Positions 12,180-25,300 of a stretch of 64,000 bases of DNA are shown piece after piece; within the stretch, counting starts at the first letter, position 1, and every line of letters starts with the position of its first letter. The stretch spans positions 19,608,455-19,672,454 of the forward strand of contig NC_058501.1 of assembly GCF_020382885.2 (NCBI RefSeq), written 5' to 3'. The notes beneath the pieces are model-generated. The model saw nothing but the letters and a program-made list of their open reading frames with translations. It did no database searches and was not told the DNA's origin. A program made the position numbers and the translations under genes. The DNA is from Scatophagus argus. Taxonomy: Eukaryota; Chordata; Actinopteri; Scatophagidae.

Positions 12180-13319
12180 ATCTAAGAGAATTTCAACAAA
12201 ATAGGCTATTCAATACAAAAGAAACTCAATGTTGAATGTCAAGACATTCATCTTCAATACAGTCTTAAATAAAATATGCCCTTGAAGCAACATTATCGTT
12301 ATCATAAAATCATTGTGATAGTACTGATTTTTAATGGGGAAAATAGTGGCTCTTTCATTCCCAGTCTGCACCCTAAACATCTGCATTTGAATTGGAAGTC
12401 CGACACCACCAGCTATGGGTCTTGAAGTGAGAAGAAGCTGGCTGTTCTGGGATTCTCAGTGAAGTACAGAGTGACAAAGCAAGAGGCAAGACAAGAGTAA
12501 ATCTGACTGGTTTTAGTCATTGGCGAGAGAAGGAATTGCACTTTGAAAATGTAGGTGCAGATTCTTACATATTGTTACTTAATAACTTAGGTCCTGCTAA
12601 GTTTTCTGTAAGACACAGTAAAACAGCGTCATCAGAAGGCACCAGTAAAACAGCATTAAATATGTTTGCTTCCAGACAAATCACTACCCCGCTAGGCAGT
12701 TTTTACAAAGGCATAACAATCCCATTTGCCAAAGCCCTGAGCAAATGTAAAATGACTTTTACATTCTAACTTACATGCACAAAAAACTGGAAAAAGCTGT
12801 TAAAATATTTTAAAACAGTACATTCACAGCCAACGTAACCAAAATTTATCCCGCTTTAAAACTCCAAACGCAAAAAAGTTGGTTCACTGTGTAAAATGTA
12901 AATAAGAACAAAGTGCAATCATTTGAAACAAACTTCTTGACAGTTTTACGAAACGTTTTTGATGTAGTAAAGTCCTCCATGTCATGTTTCACAAAGTGTC
13001 GTCCCATCCGTGCTTGTGAACAACTGAGCCTTTCATACCCGAGCAAGATACTATCACTTGTTAACAATTAACCTGTATCCCTTTTCGAGCATTCCACAGC
13101 TTTCCCAGTCTTGTTGCCTCTGTTTGAAAGGATTAATTAACATTAATTAATTAACACATTCCTTCTTAGTTTTATACAGCGTCTCGACTCTTTTGAAAAT
13201 GGAGTTATATATCAGTTCCGTGCACAGTCAGTTATGTTCGCCGCTGCCTCACGCCATCTAGACGACACAGGACCAGCCTGTTGATAAATCTGTCCTTTGA
13301 TGTACAACATCAGCAGCCA

Positions 13320-16300
13320 TTAAAGAAGAGTGTCCTCGCTGTCCTCGTTGTGCGTGCTGAGCTGGGTTTTCCTGCGAGCTGTGATGGCCGCCCAGATTCG
13401 ACACAGCATGCCACCTCTGAAACAGCATGATTGGACAGATTTAACAAGGTCGCAAACGAGCTATACCTCAAACACCACTGGGGATTTTTGATGAAACTCA
13501 AACTAACGAGCTAGACTCGATCTTTTCTGCACATTTTCTGACATTTGTGTATGGACAGATGGTGTGAGCGCGATGTGGGGAGACAGCTCACCTTATTCCA
13601 CAGTACATCAGGTCATCCCTGGAGGCCATGTGGAGGAGACAGTCCAAGGTGAACTCATGAGAGAGTAACTAGAAAACAGGATCACGCAGGTGTGGCTTAA
13701 CAGTGGATACATGAGTAATACCAGCCAGCCTCAGAAGTAACAAAAAAACTGCACTTTATTTAAGTTTACCTTATTAATAGTATCTTGATCTACAGGGACG
13801 GACTTGAGCCAGTGCACCAAAGCCTTCACTTCTGGATTAGAGCTGTTCTGTGAAGCTAATCCACCATCTACAACATACAGAGATGAAAAGCATTCAGGCG
13901 GCCTGGTGCAAATTACAGACCTACTGCAACTCGTGGTGTTGATATTACACATAAGAAAAACTCTTATCGTGTCTCCGCAGGCAGCCTCTAGTCATTATCC
14001 AAACAAATAAGTCAAGTTTGAGCACATTAGTCGATGATCCCAGTGTCTACGCCTCTGACACAAAACCAGTCAGGCAGAAATCCAGAGCCTGAAGCTGAGG
14101 TGTGGTGGGAATTGACTGGTACAAGTGTTCAGAAACAGTAATGGGAATCACTCACTATATTGATAATCCAAAGAGGGTTTGTTCCATTGATGCAATACTG
14201 GTCTTGCTGCAGCTTGTGCAGTTAATCATGAGGCCATAACCTGAACTATTACCAACTCTTTAAGATACTCACATTACTGGCAAACAGCTTCAGATACATT
14301 AAATTATTTTTTATCAACTTGCACAAAATACTCACCTCTATGTTTATTTGGTATATTTACTTTATAATATTACAAGCAATCATAACAAACAGTTTCACTT
14401 TAGCTGAATGTAGAGGTTTGAAAATGCAGCCTGATTCAGATCAAATAGAATGTGCAAATATTCCTCAGTGTTTGTTTTAACCTGCTTGGCATAGTGGAAG
14501 GGAAGGTTTCGACAGACTGATGCCAAAGCTACTGGAAGATGCCTGTTGCGATACGAGATCTGAGACAGATCTGAGATACTGAGTGGACGGATTGCAAAAT
14601 CCAGGCGTTTTTTTTTGTACAAAATGTATAATTTGTGTTGTCTTGAGCTTCGTTTTCTTGCCGAACCACATTCACCACACAGCTACATTCTATTAAGTTA
14701 TATAGCCAGACTAGCAATAGATGTCAACTTGACGTGACTCATTCTGACTGATTGAGCCTCAAATTAGTTTTGGTTACCTATTCCCCCCCCCAGACACACA
14801 CACACACACACATCATTACGTAAAGTTCATGTGTTAAATACGCGAATGTAAGAAGTGTTGGTTTAAAGAACATTACCCTCATCCGCTGCTTTCCTCAATG
14901 CATTTATCTGTTCTTGTTTCCTGTGGACAGAGTTCCTCAGTAGCTCCTGGTACTCTCTCTCCTTCTCACTCAGCTCATTCAGCAGTCTACAACAAACAGA
15001 CTTCATCACTCAGCAGAAAGCAGTGCACCTCAAGATTTGTATAAATCACTATGTTAGACTGTCTAATGTTAGAGATATTTATGTTTTTCCCACAGTAACA
15101 CTGCTGTCTCCAAATGTTGTTCATCTCAAAATCTCAAATACCATCAAAAATAAAAAAAACCCTAAATGCTACCCTCTGGTCTCTAGTCGTAGGTCTCTCA
15201 GTTTCTCACTGAGTGGACAGTTGGTATTGAGGATGAGGTCTGTAGGGGAGTTGGGGCTGACAGTCGGCAAGATCCCATTCATGAATGATGTCTGCTGTGT
15301 GTCTGCCACCCGCTGGTCAGGAACTGGAACGACAGGAGTGTCTGGGCTGGCACACTGCTCCTCAGGAATGCTGTCCTCAATCTCAAACGAGGACTGCAGC
15401 TGCAGTTTCAGCTCTAAGAGCGGAGGTGGGATGGAAGGGAGCACAGACAATAAAACGACAAACACTGGGAATCCCCAAAAAGTAAACATACTGAAAAAAA
15501 ACGATACAAACCAAATTCACAAGAGGATAAGATTTAAATTGTTACTCCCACAATCACATTTGCCACTTATGCCATGTAAGATGAAGTTCTACCTGGTAGA
15601 AGCACAGTGATGGCATCCTGTACTGCCTGCCTTAGCAGATTGTCCAGAGCAAACATCCAGTGAGGTTTCACTTGCTGTTGCCTCAAAACCTTCTTCACCT
15701 AAGCACAGAGCAGATAGGTTAATGTGACTGTGAGAAGAGAGACATTTCATCCAAAAATCCCAACAGTCTACTCTGAAGTAACTTACTGCATCTTGGAAGC
15801 TGAACAGCACCACCTGCAGGCTGTTCAGTGGTATTGCGACATTAAGCAGTTTGGCTCTGAGGTCCAGCAGGCTACTGGTCAGCTGCTTCCTGTCCGGGGA
15901 GCGGATATTGTCTCGTAAGCAGCCAATAAGCTCAGTGATGTGGTCTGCAGTTATCGCTGGTTCCTCACCATGCTTTGAAAAAAAAAATAAAAAAATGATA
16001 CAATATTCTGTCATTCTTACGTAGAATTTTTAATCTAATAAAAAAATGTTACCTCATGCTTTTTCCAGATTACTCTTTGTTTAAAATACCTGAAGCGCAC
16101 ACTAAAACATTTTGTGCATATTCCAACATTCAGTAAATTTACATTAATGCAATAAAACCCAGCAATTATCTCTTCGCTTTGTATGAAATCTTCCATCCAT
16201 CTTTAAATTTTTTGACATTTTTAAGAAACCATTAAAGGTTCTATAAATCTTCTATGGCTGTTTTTATGCTAATGGAAAAGAGACAACAGTTTTCAAGCGG

Positions 16301-19300
16301 AAAACAAATGCCAAACAAAGTTCAAAATAATTTGATAAAAATGCCCTAAGGCTCAGAATTATGAACTTAAATGGCAATTTTAAGATTAACCTTTCGATCA
16401 CTGCAGACAGCGAGGCCTGGCGGCTGTTGGAGCACATGGAGGTTCATACTTTTGGCAATCCAAATACATGTATGGACAATTTGTGTAATCAGAACTCAGC
16501 AGCACGTAACTCGTTTCCAAATGTTTGCCTTCTGTTTTCATTTCTCTGTTTTACACAGCACATCCAAGTTCTTCGTCTTTTTTAATCAAGGTTGTGTTGT
16601 GTAGAAATTGTCATTTACGATGTCTTTATTACCAAAGATTTTACCAATATTGATAAGCAGCACCAGCGAAGTATAATAAAATCTGATGAAGAGATCAATA
16701 ATCTGACTTATCTCTCCATAACAAAGCTTTACTTAGATGTCCTATATAATCTGTTACATTCCTTCTTACTGTGTAACAAGTTTAATCAGTACTGTCCCTG
16801 TCAGGTTTTCACAGTGTTTTGACCTGTACTATTGTGACTTTTCTTCACCCACCTGAGGTACAGATTCCTGAATATTAAAGACGACAAGATTGATGTAGTC
16901 AGTTAGGACTCGGTGCAGTGTGGCTCTCCTTTCACTGTCCTTTCTCAGCATAAAAAGACCAATACTCTCTTCTGTTGAGGCAGGACTGGCCATGTCTGAT
17001 GGAGAATCCCCTGGTATGCTGGACAGTGGGGGGGCAATGAAGAGATCAATCACACACATCAATCGATAAAGATAAACAAATACAAATCAGTAATGTATGC
17101 AGTGAAAAGAAACTCCCAAGACAAAGAAACTTAAGATGTGGGTATCAATATTTCATGTGTGATTTAAAAGTTGGTTCATTCTAGTGTAAACAGGTTATCT
17201 ATAGACTGTGGCATTTGATACAGTGGCATTACACCCTTCTTGTCCCTACACAGGATGTACCTACACCAGGCTGTTTGACTGAAACCTCAGTGTGGTTTGC
17301 CACTCACATAAGATGCTGCAGAACCAGTGCACAGATTATAAGACTTTCATCTTCTGCTGAATGCTCTAACTTACGGCAGGAAGCTGGTGCTGGGTGGGCT
17401 CTCTGAGATTTCATTTGCTCTGCAGGTGGCCTGTTGCCTCCTGAGGTCCAGTGAGCAGGACAGGTCGATTGAGTCCGAGTATGAATCAGTGTCCTCCACG
17501 AGGATGGAGACGGGTACAGACAAGCTGCGCTGATAGTCAGCTGCGAAACCCAGAGAGATTGTGGTTAGATACGTGAGTGTTCAAAATCTCTGACATTTGA
17601 TCAGGTTTCAGAAAAAACACCTACCACACACGTGTCATGACCAGTGCAATAACAGCAAAATATCATGTAACGGAAATGTGAAGCAATTAAGATAAAATGG
17701 CTGATGAGAACTGCTAATACATGAGAAAGGAGAGCAGTATGTTAATTTGATGTGTCGTGAAACTTCACCAGCAGAAAGGGGGTCTTCAGGTTCTGGTTGC
17801 TGCAGAACCTTGGCCTTCTTCCTGGGGGATGACCTGAGGAAGGTGTTCATCAGCAGCTGTGTAGCTGTGGCTCTGTTGTCTGGGTTCGGCGTGAAACAGT
17901 TCATGATGAAGTCCTTTGCTGCGTCTGACATGCACTCTGGAACCTTGGGGTGGATCTTAAACATGCCCACCTTGATGGGATTGTTTCAAGGTTACCGTCA
18001 CAGTTCGAAGAAGATCGAATCACTGATATTTCAAAGGAAACTGTTCATGTTTAACAAGTATCAAATTTCTCATTAGCCAAAGACTCATTCAGTGTGACAA
18101 AATCCATTTTTACTCTAATGCAACCAACTTTTCCTAAACTTCTAAACAGAAAACTCATGATGCGAATGCCTGCAGACCATTAACACCTTTTCATCTCTCT
18201 CTCATCCACCTTAGTCCTCTGAGCTAAAAGCTAACAGCAGTTACCAGAGTCATTACAGTTCATGCTGAGCGAGACACCAACGTCTGTACCAAATTTCATG
18301 CCAGTCCATTCAACACTTGTTGAGATTTTTCAATCAAAATCATAAATGTTAACCTCAAGAGGAGGAAAAGTCCAGAGTCAAAGATCACAGACGCTCAAAG
18401 TGTTGACTAACCATCACACTAATTCTGTTATCGGCCAAATTTAAAACTACACTTCTACGAAAATACCATAAAAAGGTTCACACATGCATGTATCAGAAAA
18501 TACAGCGCTCCCTTATTTACCTTGAACATAGCTGCCTGAGGACTTCCCAGCTCATGGAAGGGCGTTTTTCCGGTTGCCATTTCTATAATAGTGCACCCCA
18601 GAGACCAGATATCAGCTGGCTTCCCATAACCCCGAGGTCCTTGGTCTATAATCTCTGGGGCCATGTACTGGAGAGTTCCTATTGAAAAATCATCATGAAA
18701 ATATTTAGAAGGCAACTAGTATAATTATTAAATAAAACTTATTTTAATAAATGCAGCTTCTCCATATGACATACTTAAATCTGGAAATGGGGATCACTGT
18801 ATTAAAGTGTGTGAGATGAGACAGATTTAAAACTGTTTTGACAAAAACAGAACCTTACCAGTAAATGTCTCGGTACAGGGGTTGATCCCTGCCAATCGTT
18901 TGGATGTTCCAAAGTCAGAGATCTTCAAGACTCCGCTGTAGGTGTTGATCAGTACATTGTCACCCTGCAGTACAGACAAATGATCAACACTGAGAGCTTT
19001 CACCTTTTGCAGCAACACAACTGTCTTGATGAAATGATGTTATAAAGGGAAATAATCTGTCCCTCGGAGTCCCAGGGTCCTCTGCTCACCTTAATGTCCC
19101 TGTGGACTATCTGATTGTCATGAAGGTATTTGAGGCCCTCGAGGATCTGTTTGGTGTAGAAGATGATGGTGGCTTCGTTGTCTTTCAGAGGACCCCATTT
19201 AGAGCGCAGGAGGGAAGACAAACTTCCTACAAGGAAGGACGTAAATCTATAGAAGCTGATTCTTTTCAAAGAACAAAATCCTGCTGTGAAAATCCTCTCA

Positions 19301-22300
19301 CACTCATGTCCATGTAGGCGGAGATGAAAACAAAAGCCCTTTCTGCTTGCGTGTCTTACACTGGAAAAAAACAGTTTCCTGTTTTCATTGTTATTTCTCA
19401 ACAGTTCTCGATATCAAGCAATATCAAGCCAATCTATGGTTAGGAATTGTTCATATATCTTCAGTGTTTATCTCACAATCACGCTCTCGTCTGAAAAACA
19501 TTTTCCACAATGAGCAGAAGCTCTTTGGAAACACCCGCCAGATTAAAGTGGTTTCCAGTAGATGTTGCGCAATCGCACTTACACAATCAGGCACATGAGA
19601 GACGCAGACTTCCTTGATATTTAATAAAGACATCATCCTGTGAATAAGTCATACAGTAACCAGGAAAAAGAAGACTTTAAAGCATGGGCGGGGCTTCCTT
19701 GTGTTGGCACTTGTGTTTTGATGTCAGCAAAAGCTTCAAAGAACATTATTTCTAATGTTCTTATGTTTCTAATGTTCATTATTTCTAACATTATTTCTAA
19801 TGATTTCTATATCTGTTTGCCCTAGTATTAATATACCATTACATAATTACTAGTTTGTAGATTTCATGAAAACAGAATGCAACACTGATGTATTAATTCT
19901 GAAAAAATTAAGCCGAAAAGCATTCACTAATGGTATAAACAGATGTGAAGATATAAAAATAAAACTAAATTGAAGGAAAAGTTGCTCTGTGTAAAGTTAG
20001 TCATCAGCTAATGTCAAATACTCTTAAATCAATACTTCAATACCATTTCTAAGTTTTACACTACAAGTGTGTGATCTTCGATTCATTTTTGTCTTTATTT
20101 ATAACTTTATAGTCAGTATGTGTTTGTAGATTTGGCTAAGGATGTCCAGTAATGAACGGTTATCCTCCACTGCTCTTTGAAGCTAAAAGTACTACAAGTT
20201 TATAAATTTAGGAATCATACCTCCAGGTACTTCCTCCATGAAGATCTTGATGAAACCATCCTCACTGATAGAGCCCAGGTACTGCACAATATTTCTGTGT
20301 TTTAGCCTCTTGTGCAGAGCTATCTCCTCATGGAGAGGCTGAGAGTACCTGGGAGAGACAAACAAATAAAAGTAGAACTATGAGGTTTTGGTCAAGGATA
20401 CACCCCATTTGGAAAGAAATGCAGAAATACACACACTCATACACATCCAAACAAAACAAAATCTGCACAATAAAACTGTGTGCGTCAAATCTAGTGTTTC
20501 CAAATTTAAAGTTCCAAATAAACCACTTTTATTGCTGGCCAGAAAGAAAATGGAAAAGTCTGGAACATGCATAACCAACGTCTCTTGACTGTGCATAATA
20601 ACTTCCTCTGTGACAAATGGGGTTGAGATTGTGTTAGTTAAATAATGTTATTATGTAGTAGGCAGAAAGAACGTAGCAGGGGGCAACAATGATCAGGCTT
20701 GCATTTTAAATAAAAAAAAACAAACAAATAAAGCTTTTTTCCTCTCTCTTTTTGTTCAGCTAAGGGGTTCCTTTCTATTAGGTCACTTTACATCGGGATC
20801 ATCACTAAACAACAACCAGTTCGAGGTTATATCTCAGCGTAAGTACTTTTTGCTGCCAATAGGAAAAAATAAAGACAAGTTACAATACCGTAAAGCAGAG
20901 AGGTCTGACAAATGCTTCAAAAGTTTCCTTCAACAGAATCCTTAATTTCCACATAAAACTGCAGCCTTAGCCCTTTGTGCAGATTGTAGAGTAACAAACA
21001 AAATGAAAACTATAAACTCTCGTCTCCCTCGGGATTCCTAAAGAGAACTGGGGATGCAGAGCAGGACGGCGACTTTCATCTCTGCCAAATCCTTTCGCCT
21101 CAGCGAGTGTTACAGCAAAAACAAAAAAATAACACTCTAATGAGAAACATCTGTGTGTTTTCTCATACGTGCTGTCCTTCTCGGGGATTTCCTTGATGGC
21201 GATGCGTACTTGGTTGCTCAGGTCCCTCCCGGCGTACACCACGCCATACGTCCCTTTACCCAGAATCACCTTGTCGCCGTTTTCATTGGTCTCATAGATG
21301 AACTATAGACAGAAATGAGAACATCACGAATGAGAATGCGATTATCGAAAGTAAGAGCATCAGCAGAATCATGAGGAATGAGGTGAGAGTGAGAGAACGG
21401 ACGTTTCATTCAGGGACCTCTGACAGCAAAACATATCCAAAATGTTGAGAATAACATTTGTATGTACTGACACAAACATACACTGTGTACGACGCTGTAT
21501 TCTGTGGAAAAGATGACACTGTGTTTACAAAATGTTTCTGTTCATGAGAATTTGATTTTCATCCAGCAATTGCAGTTTTTCTCTTTTTTTTAAAAAAATT
21601 TTCCTTAAGGGAAGTGAGACCTAAAATAGAGCACACTGTGTGTCAGAGCAGTGCAGAACTGTTCCTGACCTCCAGTATCCCCTCAGTTACATGGGCCAGG
21701 TCCTGAGCAGAGTCCTCAGCCTGTTGGAGCAGAGAGTTCACCAGCTCGCAGAAACTAGTGAGAGAAGAACAGTGCGAGAAGACATGAATGCAGATGTGAT
21801 TCTGCCACTTTTGGAGCATGTTGTTAAATATTTGTCAAAGGCAATACCAACATACACAGTATAAAGAATTCATCCATGAAAATGCAAATGCCCCATATGT
21901 AAAGCAAAATGCACCTTTGCGAATAGAAAGCAGAGCTCTTGACCACTTGCAGGGCTACAGAGCTGCGTTTTTATTGGAGTGTGAGCACATGGTCGAAACA
22001 TTACATCATGCATATCAACACGCTTAACACAGCATGCTTTGTGCACAGAAACATATGAAGACGCACACCTCAGTTTACTTTGTACATCACAACTTAACTG
22101 TTGTCTCTCGTTAACATCCATCCATCCATCCATTTTCTATACCGCTTATCCGTCAGGGTCGCGGGGGGGCTGGAGCCTATCCCAGCTGACTACAGGCGAG
22201 AGGCGGGGTTCACCCTGGACTGGTCGCCAGCCAATCGCAGGGCCAACACACAAAGACAAACAACCACACACTCTCACACTCACACCTAGGGGCAATTTAG

Positions 22301-25300
22301 AGTAGCCAGTTAACCTAATGTGCATGTTTTTGGTATTGTGGGAGGAAGCCGGAGTACCCGGAGAAAACCCACGCAGGCACAGGGAGAACATGCAAACTCC
22401 ACATAGAAGGGCCCAGACCGGGATTCAAACCTGGAACCCTCTTGCTATGAGGCGACAGTGCTAACCACTGCACCACCGTGCCGCCCCTCTCGTTAACATG
22501 TTTTTCTTTTGTCTTTTCTGACTTGTTCCTTTTATTTTACCTTCAGTCCCATGTTTTGCTAATCATATTAGGGATACACACAATTTGAACAGCTGTATAT
22601 AAACTTTCCATTGTTTCCCTCCTTTCTCCAAGTAGTATGTAGCCATGCAGATAGATTCAATTGTACTTGCATCTTGGTAGGGAGTTCCAAAGAAAACTCT
22701 CTACAGTCCCAAGTAACCAGATGTGACAGACGTTTTTTGGAGTGCTCCGAGGACCATAACTAAAACTGCCTTCACATCCATTAAATTAAGGTTGTAGCAG
22801 ATGTTTCAGCCACAGATACAGACATGTTTTGTAGCTATGATTTCAGCAGTGGTAACCCAGCAAGGTTAGAAGAAATGATCGGAAGCTGCAATCTAGGTCA
22901 TCTAGTCTAGGTCAAAAAAATCTGTTTCCTTAAAGCAAGCAAAAGAAAAATATGACTCATACATTGTAATTACATCACATACATTTTTCCAGGCCGCCCA
23001 CTAGACTAAAACCAGTCTGCTTATTTGTCTGTCCACCTCCATTTATCTTCCTGCACGCTGTAGCGACAGTGAGTTCGTCTTCATCTAACCAGTCGGGTGG
23101 CCAGTGAGCAAATTATTTTCACTTCCTCACACAAAAGAAATCCACATCGCTCTGCCCTGCTGGGTCTTTGCCAACTTATTAGTCACTTACCCTTCACAGT
23201 GAAGCTCAGAGGGGAAGCAGAGCTGGAAGTCATCTGAGTTGTAATGGACATACAGGAAGCAGCTCCGTTCATCAATCTTTGAGGCACTTCAGAGGTTAAA
23301 AAAAAAAAACAAAAAGCAATCCCTCATTTACTTGTTTCGAAAATGTGTGCCAGCGTCCGAAACGGCATGCAAATGGAAGTGTGCTAACACGGGGAATGTT
23401 GACATTGCTTATAACAGACTGTATCCATCAACCCTCCCTTTTTGCTCCAGGGAACCACCATTAAATGTTGGTATCACAAATGGTATCAGGGAAAACAGGC
23501 GAGTTTATTGTAAGTGCTGATGACGAGCAGGGCCCTGCATCAACAGAAAAAAAAAAACATGCTCCCAAACGTGAAGAAATCTGATAAAGCTGATTTTAAG
23601 TGACCTTGCAGACTGTTTTGGGTATTTACTGAAAATTGCAAAACGACAAAGTCAGATGAAAACGCAAAGCAACCCTGATCAGGAGCCAGAGAGGAAACGG
23701 CAAAAAGCCGAACAAACAACAAAGAGAACAAACCTGAAACCATATTGACAGAACAAAAATCTGACAGACAGCCAAGGTTTCCCAGACAACCTGTACAGTT
23801 TGGGTTTTCTGGCTTTGCTTCAGGCTTGAACACACCCAACAAGCGAGGGCAGATATTTGAGAGATGTTAGCACACGCTGTACTCCACTTTACCTCACTCC
23901 CCGAATTGCAGAGGCCGGGAAAGTCCACTGGTGTAAACCTTTCTGCAGAATCAACCAAGAAGAAAAAACACAGGGTGAAGACAGTTTGAATGCTGATGCA
24001 CAAGGCATTACACATCACAGAGCAGATTTCATTTGCATGTGCGTAAGCCTGCAAAGTGAAAGTAAACAGGTGTGAAGTAAGGCAAAGAACACGCATACAC
24101 ACTCACCAAATTAAACATTCACTGGACCATAAATTCAACATGAATAAATGCTGGTTCTTGCTTCCTGTTATTATGCAATTTATTCTGCCTTCTGAGTGTG
24201 TTAAAGGAACACAAGCATGTATGCCCTCATTAAGGTGGCTCTGGGAATGAAGGGCAGAAGGTCTACATACCTTCAAAGGTGTGACATGTTTCAACTGGAC
24301 AGTGCGACTTTCGTCCTCCTCGCTAACACACACAATAGCTGGTTGGAAGACTTTACTGGGTTCCAGAATAAGCACCTGAAAAGCAGCAATTTTTAAATTC
24401 TATTATCAATATTTTGGTAATAGGCACATGGCTTTTATTTTTTTCAAATGTGGGGGGTGGGTTATTGATACTTTATATTTATTTGTGTGGTTAATTTAAA
24501 GGTTATCGATGTTGTCTTACTGGGCAGCGGTGTGTGGAGACAGTGGGTCTACAAGTCTGCATAAGCAGCTCCATCCAGAAGTCCACAGTGTCCTGTTTAG
24601 GAGATCTCACCTCAGGGAGCTTGGCAAACTGTCGGTACAGGATGAAAGTTTCCATAATAGATGCAACATACCTGAAAGAGAAGACATGGAGATCAGACCA
24701 GAATCCCTTGAAATGCATTCTAATCCTCAGGGGTTTCTGATTTTTTGATCAAATCATTCAAATGAAACTAAAACTAAATCCTGACGATGATCAGACACCC
24801 TGATCTGCATAATTTCTACTAACGAAGAAGTGGAGCCTCACCAGACAGGAGCCTTGAGTCGGTACAGTTTCTCAGAGGCCTCGATGACTTTCCTGTGTTC
24901 GTTCGCGAGGATGTTTGCTCCAAGGTAGAAGCCGACGTCCCAGTAGGCCTTCATCTTCTCTAAACTGCCCTTTCTACCCAGCAGGGTGCTCAGAGTCACA
25001 CCTAACCACCAACATTATGACACAAAGCAAGGCAATTCATTAACAAATTTATTTTAAAAAATCTGATATTATGTGCTTCTAGCAATCATTTATTGGCACA
25101 AGTTTACCTTTCAAGTCAGGGGACGTAAAAGTAGCTGTAAAAATAATTTATTTCAGACATCTAAGAAGAAGAAGACTATGGCAGGAATAAAAGTCCAATT
25201 GGTTTTCCAGATATTACATTTTATCTTATAATATTTCAGATATAACCAGAATCGTGGTCTTAGCGATGAAGGCAAAGCCAAAGGTTTCGACCTTTACGAC

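Noticed and set aside
15023..15610. 195-codon plus-strand frame
   Set aside because: It overlaps map3k6 exons at 15173-15413 and 15593-15698 on the other strand; those fit the family with correct splice phases.
22421..22475. tRNA gene suggested by A and B boxes
   Set aside because: The boxes belong to the tRNA-derived head of a SINE. No cloverleaf with an acceptor stem can be closed.
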